64,000 nt of DNA from Actinocrinis puniceicyclus (GCF_018283645.1 NZ_JAGSXH010000020.1:1-64000); one strand, 5' to 3'; counted from the first letter of the stretch, positions 7,752 through 16,200 are shown. Numbers and translations are program-made. Notes: a model not told the origin generated them from the letters alone.

Positions 7752-8866
7752 ATGGTCCATTCTGCCAGCCTTCGCTGCGGCAAAGGCGGGACGGTGGCGG
7801 GAGGATTGTCCGCGCCGTGGCCGGTGCCCTCGGTCGCGCAGGCACAGGCCGGATGGACGGGCACCGGAAACCGCTCCGGCAGCCCGTAGGGCAGGGCGAA
7901 GGACCACACGGCCCCGACACTGGGCGGCGTCTGCCCGTCAAGGAACGCCAACGCGTGCAGCACCGCGTGGGTGGCGGCGAGCGCGGCCAGCGTCGTGTCG
8001 CAGGCAGGCCGGGCGGTGGCACCGTCCGAGGTCAGCGCCGCCTGAGTGCGCGGCCACAGCGGGTCGCGCTCGGTCAGCGCCAGATCGCGGCAGCGCGAGC
8101 ACGCGGCGCGTCGCGGCACGACGAGAGGGCCGAGCACCGCCCGGTCCTCACACACCTCGACCAGCATGTGCGGTACGCAGCGCCGGAACAGTTCGACCAG
8201 CAGTTCGATCGGCGGGCGCTCGCCGGGCGCGACGATGACGAGATCCGGATCCGTCCGGCGCGGCGCGAGCGCCGTGCTCGTGGACGGCGCGAGCGAGCGG
8301 ATCGAGCGCACGAGGGCGTCCTGCCGCCGCATGCCCACGTCCTGTTCCCGTAGGCCGCCCGGCGCCGTTTCCTCGTGCCGGACCGTCGCGCCGTCCAGCG
8401 GCACGATCGTGCCGACACCCGCCGCGGCCAGCCGCAGCGCGGTCTGCGCGCCGACCCGGCCGAGCCCGTGCACCGCCACGGACACGCTGCGCCTGCGCTC
8501 CAGCGCGCGCACGGCGCCGCCGGGCAGTCGGTGCCGCAGACCCAGGCCGCTGAGATCGGGGTCCAGTCTGGAGCGTTCGCCCGGGCTGAGCGCGGTCAGC
8601 GCCGAGGTGTCGAGCGCGGCGTCGTCGAGGCAGCCGTCCGCGGCCAGCCGGTCGAGTAGTTCCAGGGTGTCGCCGCGGGCCACGCCGATGCGTTCGGCGT
8701 AGCCGAGCAGGGCCTCGGTGTCGCGGGTGCCGTCGAGCGCGTTGACGACGGCTCGCACGGCGGCGGTCATCCGGTAGCGGTGGCTGGTGCCCGGTCCGCG
8801 GCCGAGTTGGAGAGTGCGCTCGTCGTGCCAGATGCGGCTCAGCGCCGGCTTGAGCACCGGTCGCAT
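7748..8866 (-). CDS. ThiF/E1-like protein, probably not a canonical adenylating enzyme
   Basis: A 372-residue protein with a Rossmann-type nucleotide loop (VAVHGLGRVGAQTALRLAAAG, about 137-157). C-terminal to it are cysteine pairs CSRC and CAC that could hold zinc, as in ThiF/MoeB and TOMM cyclodehydratase partners. The N-terminal 110 residues look like the helical segment found in TOMM-type leader-binding proteins. I see no clear adenylation arginine/aspartate set. The stop overlaps the ABC1 kinase start, so both are coupled. Known: this ThiF-ABC1 pair recurs in actinomycetes near uvrD2 without a described function. No precursor peptide was found nearby, so a peptide-modifying role is unsupported. 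Confidence 0.7.
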   Translation of the reverse strand: MRPVLKPALSRIWHDERTLQLGRGPGTSHRYRMTAAVRAVVNALDGTRDTEALLGYAERIGVARGDTLELLDRLAADGCLDDAALDTSALTALSPGERSRLDPDLSGLGLRHRLPGGAVRALERRRSVSVAVHGLGRVGAQTALRLAAAGVGTIVPLDGATVRHEETAPGGLREQDVGMRRQDALVRSIRSLAPSTSTALAPRRTDPDLVIVAPGERPPIELLVELFRRCVPHMLVEVCEDRAVLGPLVVPRRAACSRCRDLALTERDPLWPRTQAALTSDGATARPACDTTLAALAATHAVLHALAFLDGQTPPSVGAVWSFALPYGLPERFPVPVHPACACATEGTGHGADNPPATVPPLPQRRLAEWTM

Positions 8867-8981
8867 CGTGCCGGCGGCCCTTCGGTGTCAGGTGGCGTCG
8901 GCCGCGGCCGACGCCTGGGAATCGCGTACGAGGACGCCGGACGCCGGAGCGCCCGGCGCCCCTGCGTCGGCAGCCGTGGGG

Positions 8982-9140
8982 TCACGCCTTGCCGAGAATC
9001 CGGTTCACCTTGGTGCCGCAGGCGGGGCAGGTGCCTTGCGCCATTCTGCGACCCGAGTCGCTGATCTTGACCTCGCCGGTGAAGTGCCGCTTCTCCTTGC
9101 ACTTCACGCAGTACGCCTCGCCCGTGTACGTCTCGGCCAT
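8982..9140 (-). CDS. DUF5679-type small zinc-ribbon protein
   Basis: A 52-residue protein with two CxxC knuckles (YCVKC at about 11-14, CPAC at about 38-41) separated by a Lys/Arg-rich stretch, a compact zinc ribbon. AGGAGGG sits before ATG 9140. Known: proteins of this size and pattern are DUF5679 and are conserved in actinomycetes. It may bind RNA, DNA or a protein partner; there is no direct evidence. It belongs to the uvrD2-neighbourhood set. Confidence 0.82.
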   Translation of the reverse strand: MAETYTGEAYCVKCKEKRHFTGEVKISDSGRRMAQGTCPACGTKVNRILGKA

Positions 9141-9763
9141 GTTCGGCCCTCCTGTTGTTCCTGGCTCTTCGCGCTGAACGCGATCGTGCGCTCCGGCCGC
9201 TCGGCTCGGCGGTCGGGCGATAGGCCACCCTACGCGAGAGTGCGCACCGCGCATGCATCCGTGGCCCGAGCCGAGGGCCATAGCCCCGGACGGTACCCAC
9301 TCAGGAGTGAATAATCACACCGGAGGAAGCAAGGTTGACGCGCACTGGGCAGCCGGCCCGCGAACGGGCGTCTGATCCCCGGAAATGCGCCGCGGGGCCC
9401 CCAGGCGCACACTCCACCGCGCGGCGCGCGAAGTCGCCGGGGTGCGAGCTGTTTTCCGAGAGCCCCGCATTCAGGGAGGGACGCTACGGTCTGGCGGGCC
9501 CGACCGTCAATCGGATCGCACGGACGGCTGTGGACAAGCCTGGGGATAACCTGGGGACAGCTCGGCGCGCCCTTGTGGACAACGCCGCCTGCCCTGTGGA
9601 CAAACCTGTGGGTCGCCGCCCGTGACGCCGACTGACCAGCGGCGACAAAGAATCTTGGAAATCAGCCGAAAACCCCGGATCTGACGCGCTGTGGACAAGT
9701 TTTCGGCCCTTGCAGGCCCCCGGGACGGGCCGAGAGGGGCGTTCTGCCGCTAATTTGGTTGAC
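9141..9763. promoter_or_regulatory. Gene-free 0.6 kb region holding a DnaA-box cluster (9529-9698)
   Basis: No credible gene is present. Four perfect TGTGGACAA sites, the reverse complement of the actinobacterial DnaA box TTGTCCACA, lie in one orientation at 9529-9537, 9574-9582, 9595-9603 and 9690-9698. A near match TGGGGATAA is at 9541-9549. Spacing is 45, 21 and 95 bases. The cluster lies 66 bases upstream of the YgjP-type gene. There is no AT-rich unwinding region and no dnaA or dnaN, so it is not the replication origin. It could titrate DnaA or regulate the adjacent gene. Confidence 0.6.
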
Positions 9764-10321
9764 ATGGCAGCGGACCGCAGCGAACGGCCGGCCGCCGGGC
9801 CGAGCGCCGTCGACCCGGCCGTCGAGGTGCGCCGTTCGCCGCGCCGGCGCCGGACCGTCTCCGCGTACCGGCAAGGTGACCGAACGGTCGTGCTCATCCC
9901 CGCGCAGATGTCCGCGGGCGAGGAGGAGCGCTGGGTGCGCGCGATGTTGGAACGGCTGGACCGGCGGGAACGGCGCAGCGTCATCGAAGAGCCCGAACTG
10001 GCCAGGCGCGCTCTCGCGCTGTCCGCTCAGTACCTCGGCGGACGTGCCCGCCCGGTCTCGGTGCGTTGGGTCGGCAACCAGGCCGCGCGCTGGGGATCCT
10101 GCACCCCGGTCGACGGCACCATCCGCATCTCCGATCGGGTCCGCGGACTACCCGAGTACGTGCTGGACTACGTGCTGCTGCATGAGTTGGCGCACCTGCT
10201 CGTGCCCAACCACGGCCCCAAGTTCTGGGCCCTGCTCGACGCCTACCCGCGCACTGAACGCGCCCGAGGGTTCCTGGAGGGCTACGCCCGGTCGGACGAA
10301 ACCGCCGACTACGAGGATTGA
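9764..10321 (+). CDS. YgjP/M48-like zinc metallopeptidase
   Basis: A 185-residue cytoplasmic protein with the zincin motif HELAH followed by VPNHGPKFW (about 139-152), the HExxH...H pattern of the YgjP-like (WLM/SprT-related) family. RWGSC (about 109) is the usual conserved block ahead of it. ATG 9764 (MAADRSERP) was chosen; the earlier ATG at 9710 lies in low-quality sequence. No signal peptide. Known: this family is conserved next to uvrD2/whiB7 in actinomycetes; the substrate is unknown. DnaA boxes lie directly upstream, so expression might respond to DnaA. A terminator follows. Confidence 0.85.
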   Translation: MAADRSERPAAGPSAVDPAVEVRRSPRRRRTVSAYRQGDRTVVLIPAQMSAGEEERWVRAMLERLDRRERRSVIEEPELARRALALSAQYLGGRARPVSVRWVGNQAARWGSCTPVDGTIRISDRVRGLPEYVLDYVLLHELAHLLVPNHGPKFWALLDAYPRTERARGFLEGYARSDETADYED

Positions 10322-10359
10322 GCCCGAGCTGAGCGAACGCTGACCGAACGCCGCGCCGA

Positions 10360-10400
10360 GAACGGGCACGACGAACGGGGGCACGACGAACGGGCACGAC
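10360..10400. repeat. Three tandem 13-15 bp repeats
   Basis: Units GAACGGGCACGAC (10360-10372), a 15-base variant with two extra G (10373-10387), and GAACGGGCACGAC (10388-10400), directly ahead of a terminator. Confidence 0.8.
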
Positions 10401-10401
10401 G

Positions 10402-10430
10402 GGGGGCGCGTCCCATCCGGACGCGCCCCC
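10402..10430. terminator. Terminator hairpin
   Basis: A 12-bp perfect stem (10402-10413 with 10419-10430) between convergent genes ending at 10321 and 10467; no clear U-tract. Confidence 0.7.
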
Positions 10431-10466
10431 GATCCCGAGTCACGCGCAACTGTCACGCGTTATCCG

Positions 10467-10652
10467 TCACGAGCGCTTCGCGGCGTCCTTGACCTCGTCA
10501 CCGGCGCGCTTGAGCGAGCCCGCGGTCTTGTCGGCCTTGCCCTCGGCCTGCGTGCGGCGGTCACCGGTGGCCGAGCCGACCTTCTCCTTGGCTTTGCCCT
10601 TGAGCTTCTGCGCCTCGTGTCCGGCCTTGTTCGCCGCGTCTTCGGCTGTCAT
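10467..10652 (-). CDS. CsbD-like stress protein
   Basis: A 61-residue protein, rich in Lys, Ala, Gly and Asp, with repeats of the type KGKAKEKVGSATGD and KADKTAGSLKRAGDEVKDAAK. Known: CsbD-like proteins are small general-stress proteins found across bacteria, often under stress sigma factors; their molecular role is unknown. Helix-prone with no cysteine or membrane segment. The gene stands alone between a terminator and the CHAT operon end, transcribed like the latter. Confidence 0.85.
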   Translation of the reverse strand: MTAEDAANKAGHEAQKLKGKAKEKVGSATGDRRTQAEGKADKTAGSLKRAGDEVKDAAKRS

Positions 10653-10728
10653 GTGCCGTCCCTTCTGTTCGGTTGCTTCGGAGCACTGCGCGTGCCCCGG
10701 TTCGCCGCCGGAAAACAGGACGGACGGG

Positions 10729-13410
10729 TCAGCCCGCGCCGAAGCACACGAAGCCGCGCGCCTCGGGCACCGCGTGCTGCGCCTTGATCAGCGCGAGCGC
10801 CGGCGACAAGCCCCCGGTCAGCTCCGTGTGGAAGACGTTCATCAGCCGGCGTGTCTCCTCGTCGCCGACGGGCGCCACCGAGGCGATGAGCGTGCTGGTG
10901 CCCAGCGCGAAGACCGCGCTGGCCACGCCCATCAGCTCGTCGCCGGGCCGTATGCCGGACAGCGCCGTGTCACAGGCCGAAAGGACGAGCGTGGCCGGAG
11001 CCTGGCCGATGCCCTCCAGGTCGTAGACGGTCAGCGGGCCGTCGGCGAGCTCCAGGCTGGAGAACAGCGGGTTGTCCGAGCGGAACCGGCCGTGCGCGGC
11101 GATGTGTGCCAGCTGCGCGCCGTCCAGGGCCTCGGCGACCGCCTGAGCCGTCGCGTCCGAACCCCCGAGCGGCTTGGCCAGCGGGTAGCACCGGGCCAGC
11201 TCGGCGATCTCGGCCTCGGCGTGCGGCAGGCCGGGACCGTATGCGAGCACCGCTTGGCCGCCGAACGGGTCAGGCAGCGCTTCGCCGCCCGGCCGCGCGT
11301 CGTTCGGCGTCTGCCCGTTCATCGCGGTGAGCCAGGAACGGGCCGAGGGCGAGACCGTGACCTGCCGATCCGTGAGCGAGGGCAGCACCGGCCAAGCCAG
11401 CGCGTGAAGCGACCCGGTGGGCACCAGCACCAGCGGCCGGTCCCCGATCCGTTTGGCCAGCGGCCCGAGCAACGCGGTGTTCAGCTCCTCGCGGGCGTAG
11501 TCGTACGCCCGCAACGCGGCGTGTTGCAGCGCCGGTGGGCCGTGGCGGCGCGCCATACGGACGAGTGAGAAGCGCAACGAGTCGAACTCGGAGAGCACCG
11601 CCTTGTACGAGCCGAGCGCGTGATGCCAAGCGGAGCCGTCCACCAGGCTGACGGCGTGCAGCGCGTCGTCGACTCGCACATACTCCACCAGCGCTCGCTC
11701 GCCCAGCCGGGCGTTGAGCGCGTTGAGGTCGAGGCGGGGCTCCGGGGCGTACTCTCCGCCGGGCGCGTGCCGGGCGAGTTCCTTGACGTCCTGCTCAAGC
11801 CGCGTGCGCTCGGCTTGCAGGCCGCGCACGTTCTGGCCGGCCAGAGCCTCGGTGGAGATCCGCGCGACCACCGCGCGCAGCCGGGCGAGCCGTTCCGCGA
11901 AGGCGGCGTCGTCCGGCGGACGAACCGGCCGGCGGCGCAACGCGGCGGCCCGCCACTGCTCCGCGCGCAGCAGCATCTGCCGGGCCGAACCGCCGTTCAG
12001 GGCCAGCCGCAGACCGGTCGCGGCCAGGTCCGCGCCCATCATCGCCGCCCCCGCGCGCAGGTCGGTCGCGCCGAGTGTGCCCGCGTAACCGGCGGCGACC
12101 CGCAGGCCGTGGTCCACCGCCCGGCCCGCACCTCTCGCATCGCCGAGCAGCTCGCACAGCGCCGCCTGCGCCTCCCAGCCGACGACCCGCAGCCGCGCGG
12201 GCCCGCTGCGCCGCGCCTCGGCCACCAGGCCGAACAGCTGCGCCGCCTCGTCCCGCCGACCGAGCGCCAACGCGGTGCGCGCCGCCAGCAGCTTGCTCTC
12301 CTGCGCGGTGATCAACCAGGCGGCCTGCTCAAGCTGCTGCGAGTTGCGCACCAGGTCGCGCAGGATCCGGACGGTGCGCTCGCCCGCCGCGAACCTCGCG
12401 GCGAGCTCCACGTGCGAAGCCCACGTCGCCCAGTTCGGGCGCCGCTGCCGGGTGAAGGCGACGCGCGCGCCGCGCGCGTACCGGATAGCGGTCGCGGCGT
12501 CTCCTGCGGCCAGTGCCGCGTTCGCGGCGGACAGCCGGGCCTCGGCAGCGTTGAAGGCGAATCCCGACTGATCGTGGCCCTCGGCCGCTTGCTCGGCGCA
12601 CTCGCGCGCCTCCTCGGCCAGGCCGGCCTCCAGCAGCGCGTCCGCGCGGTCGGTGAGAACCGACTCGGTCCGCCTGCCGAGTTGCTGGGCCAGCTCCCTC
12701 GCGCGGTCGAGTTGCCGCAGCGCTTCGGGCAGGTCGCCGGCGCGTAGGGCGGCAAAGCCGAGGTTGTGCCGCGTGCCCTGATGCAGCACCTCATAGCCGT
12801 GCTCGCGGCTGAGCGCGGCCGCGCGGTTGAGGTCCCGCTGCGCCGCGGAGTGATCACCGCGGTAGGCCAACAGCGTGCCACGGTTGTTGAGCAGCAGGCA
12901 CTCCCAGCGCGCGTCGCGGTGGTCCCGCAGCGTCGGCTGCGCCGCGCTGTAACTGGCGAGCGCGTCGGCGGTGCGTCCGGTGCGTTGCAGCACCAGACCG
13001 AGGTTGACGCGCAACCTCGCCAGGTCTAGGGCGCAGCCGGGAAGACCTGAGAGCGCGGCCTCGGCAAGTGCCGCCTCAGCCAGCGCGGCCTGCGTGTTGC
13101 CGCAGTCGGCGAGAATGACGACAAGGGATGTGCGCGCCTGGGCAGCGCGCAACGCGAAGCCGCCGCGTTCGCCGATCCTGACCGCTGTGCGCAGCGCCGC
13201 CCTGGCCGCCGGGAGGTCCCCCAGCTGCTTCCTGGCCAGGCCGAGCGCCCTGAAGACGGCGCAGGCCGCCTCGTCCGAGCGGTTCTGCGCGAGCAGCGCG
13301 GCCGCCTGTTCGCAGGCCGCCCTGGGATCTCGCTGCGACTCCTCGACCAGGGCCAGAGCCCGGGTGAGCCGACGCTCGTCATCGCGCGGAATATCGGCAG
13401 CTGTGCTCAC
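10729..13410 (-). CDS. TPR-CHAT protein (caspase-like domain)
   Basis: An 893-residue protein, GTG start at 13410. About 520 N-terminal residues form Ala/Leu/Arg-rich helix pairs typical of tetratricopeptide repeats, followed by a coiled connector. The C-terminal CHAT domain has a His (AAHGRF, about His773) and a Cys (LSACDTA, about Cys813) arranged as in caspase-like peptidases, plus the CHAT signatures ELMGV and FALGT. Known: TPR-CHAT proteins include the Craspase protease and Gasdermin-activating proteases. Inferred: a cysteine protease whose TPR part binds a partner. It is the last gene of the S8-sigma-companion operon, 12 bases after the 159-aa gene. Confidence 0.85.
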   Translation of the reverse strand: MSTAADIPRDDERRLTRALALVEESQRDPRAACEQAAALLAQNRSDEAACAVFRALGLARKQLGDLPAARAALRTAVRIGERGGFALRAAQARTSLVVILADCGNTQAALAEAALAEAALSGLPGCALDLARLRVNLGLVLQRTGRTADALASYSAAQPTLRDHRDARWECLLLNNRGTLLAYRGDHSAAQRDLNRAAALSREHGYEVLHQGTRHNLGFAALRAGDLPEALRQLDRARELAQQLGRRTESVLTDRADALLEAGLAEEARECAEQAAEGHDQSGFAFNAAEARLSAANAALAAGDAATAIRYARGARVAFTRQRRPNWATWASHVELAARFAAGERTVRILRDLVRNSQQLEQAAWLITAQESKLLAARTALALGRRDEAAQLFGLVAEARRSGPARLRVVGWEAQAALCELLGDARGAGRAVDHGLRVAAGYAGTLGATDLRAGAAMMGADLAATGLRLALNGGSARQMLLRAEQWRAAALRRRPVRPPDDAAFAERLARLRAVVARISTEALAGQNVRGLQAERTRLEQDVKELARHAPGGEYAPEPRLDLNALNARLGERALVEYVRVDDALHAVSLVDGSAWHHALGSYKAVLSEFDSLRFSLVRMARRHGPPALQHAALRAYDYAREELNTALLGPLAKRIGDRPLVLVPTGSLHALAWPVLPSLTDRQVTVSPSARSWLTAMNGQTPNDARPGGEALPDPFGGQAVLAYGPGLPHAEAEIAELARCYPLAKPLGGSDATAQAVAEALDGAQLAHIAAHGRFRSDNPLFSSLELADGPLTVYDLEGIGQAPATLVLSACDTALSGIRPGDELMGVASAVFALGTSTLIASVAPVGDEETRRLMNVFHTELTGGLSPALALIKAQHAVPEARGFVCFGAG

Positions 13411-13422
13411 CGACCCAGCTTC

Positions 13423-13902
13423 TCAGGCGTCTACCCATTCGGTCACTACCTGGGTGCCGTCCGGCATCGTGCAACGCAGCCTGACCAGGCCGGCCGGAAC
13501 GGCGCTGAGGGCGAACCGGCCGAGGTGGTCCACGGGCGCGGTCAGCGACTGGCCGGCCTGCGCCGCCGACTCCAGCGCCACGTGGTTCGGGCCGGAGGGC
13601 ACCAGCTGCCCGATCAGCCTGCGGGCGCCACCCACCTCGGTGGCCTCGATCGCGACCGTCATCCCGGGCGCCTCGAAGGTCAGCAGCCGGTGTTCGCCGT
13701 GCGCGCGGGTCGCGGAGCCGACCAGCTCTTCCTCGTCGATGAGCTGCGCCAGCTGCGAGTCGATGTCGCGCCAGGCGAAAGCGGAACGCGCCGCGTGCAT
13801 GACCGCGTCCGGCACCGGGTCGATGTGGTCGAACATCGCCCCGATGCGTCTGAGCAGCTTCGCGTCCTCGACGTTTTCCCCAATTGACCGGTGGCTATCC
13901 AT
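13423..13902 (-). CDS. Small companion of the sigma-protease operon (DPVP-type)
   Basis: A 159-residue protein of unknown function. The first half is helical and carries the recognisable actinobacterial text IDPVPDAVMHAAR followed by RDIDSQLAQL. The second half looks beta-rich with a domain like carboxypeptidase regulatory-like (Ig-type) modules (VDHLGRFALSAVP). No membrane segment, so it is not a standard membrane anti-sigma factor. Position between the ECF sigma factor and the CHAT protein suggests it binds the sigma factor, or is a substrate or adaptor of the proteases. A start at ATG 13902 is chosen, with a weak GGGG ribosome site. Confidence 0.65.
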   Translation of the reverse strand: MDSHRSIGENVEDAKLLRRIGAMFDHIDPVPDAVMHAARSAFAWRDIDSQLAQLIDEEELVGSATRAHGEHRLLTFEAPGMTVAIEATEVGGARRLIGQLVPSGPNHVALESAAQAGQSLTAPVDHLGRFALSAVPAGLVRLRCTMPDGTQVVTEWVDA

Positions 13903-13975
13903 ATCCCCTACTTCCCCCCGATGCGGTGGACATCTGTGTGTGGGCGATCGTGCGGTCCTGTCCTGCGCGCCCGGC

Positions 13976-14521
13976 TCAGGTCGCCAGCCGCGCGCGCAGC
14001 CGTTCCAAACAGCGTGCCCGCGTCGGCCCGATCGATCCGACCGGGATCCTCAGCGCCGCGGCCACCTGCGCGTAGCTCTCCAGCGGAGAAACCGCCAGTA
14101 CCCGCAAAAGGCTGCGGCAACGCTCCGAAAGCGCCGCGAACGCGTCCCACAACTCGCGGTGCTCGTCCTGCTCGATGGTGCGCCGCTCAGGGTCCTGATC
14201 GTCGTCCTCGTCCTCGTCGTCGGGGGCTTCGAAGATCGGCACTTCGCGATCCCGCCGGCGCAGCACGCCGATGGACTCGCGCCGCGCGGTGGTGGCCAGC
14301 CAGCCGGCCAGCCGGTCGGGATCGTTGATGGCGTCGAGGTGCTCGACCAACCGCAGCCAGGTGGTCTGGCACACGTCCGCGGCGTCGGCGTCGGAGAGGC
14401 GGAAACTGCGCGCGACCGACCACACCAGCCGGGTGAACCTGTTCACCAGCAGGTCCCACGCCTTCTGGTCGCCGCGGGACGCCGCCGCGAGCAGTTCCTG
14501 TGTGCCGCTGTCCTCGTCCAC
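13976..14521 (-). CDS. ECF-type RNA polymerase sigma factor
   Basis: A 181-residue sigma factor from GTG 14521. Region 2 is recognisable (ELLAAASRGDQKAWDLLVNR at the start, then VWSVARSFRLSDADAADVCQTTWLRLVE) and region 4 (ALSERCRSLLRVLAVSP... YAQVAAAL) forms the -35 binding helix-turn-helix. An acidic linker DDEDEDDDQD joins them, unusual in length. Known: ECF sigma factors direct RNA polymerase to stress promoters. There is no membrane anti-sigma factor beside it; the 159-aa companion and the protease partner may take that role. The gene start overlaps a 12-bp hairpin arm at 14529-14540. Confidence 0.9.
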   Translation of the reverse strand: MDEDSGTQELLAAASRGDQKAWDLLVNRFTRLVWSVARSFRLSDADAADVCQTTWLRLVEHLDAINDPDRLAGWLATTARRESIGVLRRRDREVPIFEAPDDEDEDDDQDPERRTIEQDEHRELWDAFAALSERCRSLLRVLAVSPLESYAQVAAALRIPVGSIGPTRARCLERLRARLAT

Positions 14522-14528
14522 CGTTCCA

Positions 14529-14568
14529 CCCTTTCCCGCGCCCACCTGACCGGAAGCGCGGGAAAGGG
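14529..14568. promoter_or_regulatory. 12-bp inverted repeat at the sigma factor start
   Basis: The arms CCCTTTCCCGCG (14529-14540) and CGCGGGAAAGGG (14557-14568) are perfect. On the minus strand the second arm in the transcript carries the GGGAAAGGG that would serve as the ribosome site of the sigma gene (start 14521), so folding could hide it. It also follows the S8 peptidase stop, so it could be a terminator or attenuator separating the two genes. Confidence 0.6.
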
Positions 14569-14583
14569 TATCGATCCGAGTGG

Positions 14584-15741
14584 TCACTCGACCACCACGC
14601 CGAAGTCGGGATGGCATGGCCGGCTCGACGAGTCCAGCAGCGTGTCGGCCGCCTCGATCGCGCTGAGGTGCTTGGACGCGGCGAACCCGGCGATCGCCCC
14701 GGCCACTCGCGGCGCGGCGAAGGAGGTACCCGACCACTCGGCGAAGCCGAAGAACTCGCGGCCGTCGTTCAGGAACGGCGCGCACACCTTGGCGCCGACA
14801 GCGCAGGCGTCCACCCACCAGCCGTGGTTGGAGAACTCCGCGCGGCGCACGCCGTCCGGTTCCAGCGCGCTGACCGCGACGCAGCTCTTGAGCGCCGCGG
14901 GCCAGAACTGCCGGTTGGACCCGCTGTTGCCCGCGGCCACCACGATCACGGTCTGCCTGCCGAAATGCGAGAGCGCCTCGGCCAGCAGCGGGGACGGCTC
15001 GTCGTCGAAGGTGTAGCCGCCGAGCGAGAGGTTCAGCACGTCGAGGACCTCGCCGGCGGCGGACAGCCGGGCGCGCAGGCGGGCCAGCGCCCGCAGCAAC
15101 TCGACCTCGTCGCCGACTCCGTCGTCGCCGAGCGCGCGCTCGATCATCAGGAACGCCGTCGGCGCCTGACGCAGCAGGATTCCCGCGACGAAGGTGCCGT
15201 GCCCGGTCTGCGTCTCCAGGGCGTAGTCGACCTCGGCCGGAATCGGGTCGAACTGGTCCGGGCTCACCTGGGCGAACCAGTCGCTGTCGGCGAACCACGG
15301 GTGGCTGATGATGCCCGTATCGATCACCGCGGCGAAGACGCGGCGCGCCGAGGGGTCCACCGGGACCGGCTTCGGCATCGGAGCGCAGGGCTTGGGCAGG
15401 TCGAAGGGGCCGCCGTTGTAGTCGGGTTCGCCGCGCACGAGATGGTTGAGCGACACGGACATCGGCCCGTCCGTGTGTGTGCGCAGGTCGCCGACCAACT
15501 CGTGCAGGTCCACTCCGGCGTCCGGGCGAAGGTGCAGCCGGCTGATGCCGACCTCGACGAGGTCGTCGCGTCGCTCCGTCCAGTTGCGTACGGTCTCGTG
15601 GGCGCGGTCGGCGTGGCGGGCCGCGACGAGGATCTGGTCGCGGCGATGCAGCGCTGTCGTCCCGTGGGGTCCCTGGCTCAGTACGGCGTCGCGGTGACGG
15701 GCGAGCAGGCGCTCCAGGCGGGCTTGATGATCGAGACTCAT
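14584..15741 (-). CDS. Cytoplasmic subtilisin-like serine peptidase (S8)
   Basis: A 385-residue S8 peptidase. The catalytic triad is complete: Asp141 in VIDTG, His181 in GHGTFVAG, Ser340 in SGTSFAAP, with oxyanion Asn272 in AAGNSGS. There is no signal peptide or pro-peptide cleavage text; the N-terminal 130 residues are helical and charged, so the enzyme probably works in the cytoplasm and may be kept inactive by that extension. GGAGGGAAACGCC precedes ATG 15741. It begins the operon with the sigma factor, companion and TPR-CHAT genes. Inferred: a second protease in a cascade; substrates unknown. Confidence 0.87.
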   Translation of the reverse strand: MSLDHQARLERLLARHRDAVLSQGPHGTTALHRRDQILVAARHADRAHETVRNWTERRDDLVEVGISRLHLRPDAGVDLHELVGDLRTHTDGPMSVSLNHLVRGEPDYNGGPFDLPKPCAPMPKPVPVDPSARRVFAAVIDTGIISHPWFADSDWFAQVSPDQFDPIPAEVDYALETQTGHGTFVAGILLRQAPTAFLMIERALGDDGVGDEVELLRALARLRARLSAAGEVLDVLNLSLGGYTFDDEPSPLLAEALSHFGRQTVIVVAAGNSGSNRQFWPAALKSCVAVSALEPDGVRRAEFSNHGWWVDACAVGAKVCAPFLNDGREFFGFAEWSGTSFAAPRVAGAIAGFAASKHLSAIEAADTLLDSSSRPCHPDFGVVVE

Positions 15742-15908
15742 GGCGTTTCCCTCCAGTAGGCAGTCTCCGCTAGGCCGAGGCTTAGCACGTCTGCCCCGTT
15801 GTGCGGCGCCGTTCAGATCTCGTCGCCGCCTTGCGGCCGAGCGGGACGCGCCGGACGGCCAGGCCGTACCCCCGTGACGTCCTGACAAGAAGGGCGCGCC
15901 CCGCACAG

Positions 15909-15954
15909 CCGTCCCGATGCCCGCCGTTACATCCCCCCGCGGGCATCGGGACGG
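15909..15954. promoter_or_regulatory. 16-bp perfect inverted repeat between divergent genes
   Basis: Arms CCGTCCCGATGCCCGC (15909-15924) and GCGGGCATCGGGACGG (15939-15954) around a 14-base loop. A terminator is not needed between the divergent S8 and efeU genes, so an operator or small RNA is possible. Confidence 0.55.
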
Positions 15955-16200
15955 TCCCCCAGCATCCACCCCACACTGACCTTCGCCGGGCTCTCCCCTT
16001 CCCGGAACGGTCAATAACAAGAGAGCGGCGCGGCGCCTCCTGATACACCCGGCTCAAAGTTTTTTCGGATCGGCCTTCGGCCGCTTCAGGCGGTGCCCGG
16101 GACGGGGCCCCACCTGCGCCGTACGGCCGGGCTGCGACCGTAATCACATCCAGCGTTCACCTGCAGGGCCTTGCGTCGCCGGAATCAGGCGTAGGTATGG

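Noticed and set aside
9141-9763. DnaA-box region as the replication origin
   Set aside because: No dnaA, dnaN or AT-rich unwinding element, and the neighbours are repair and protease genes.
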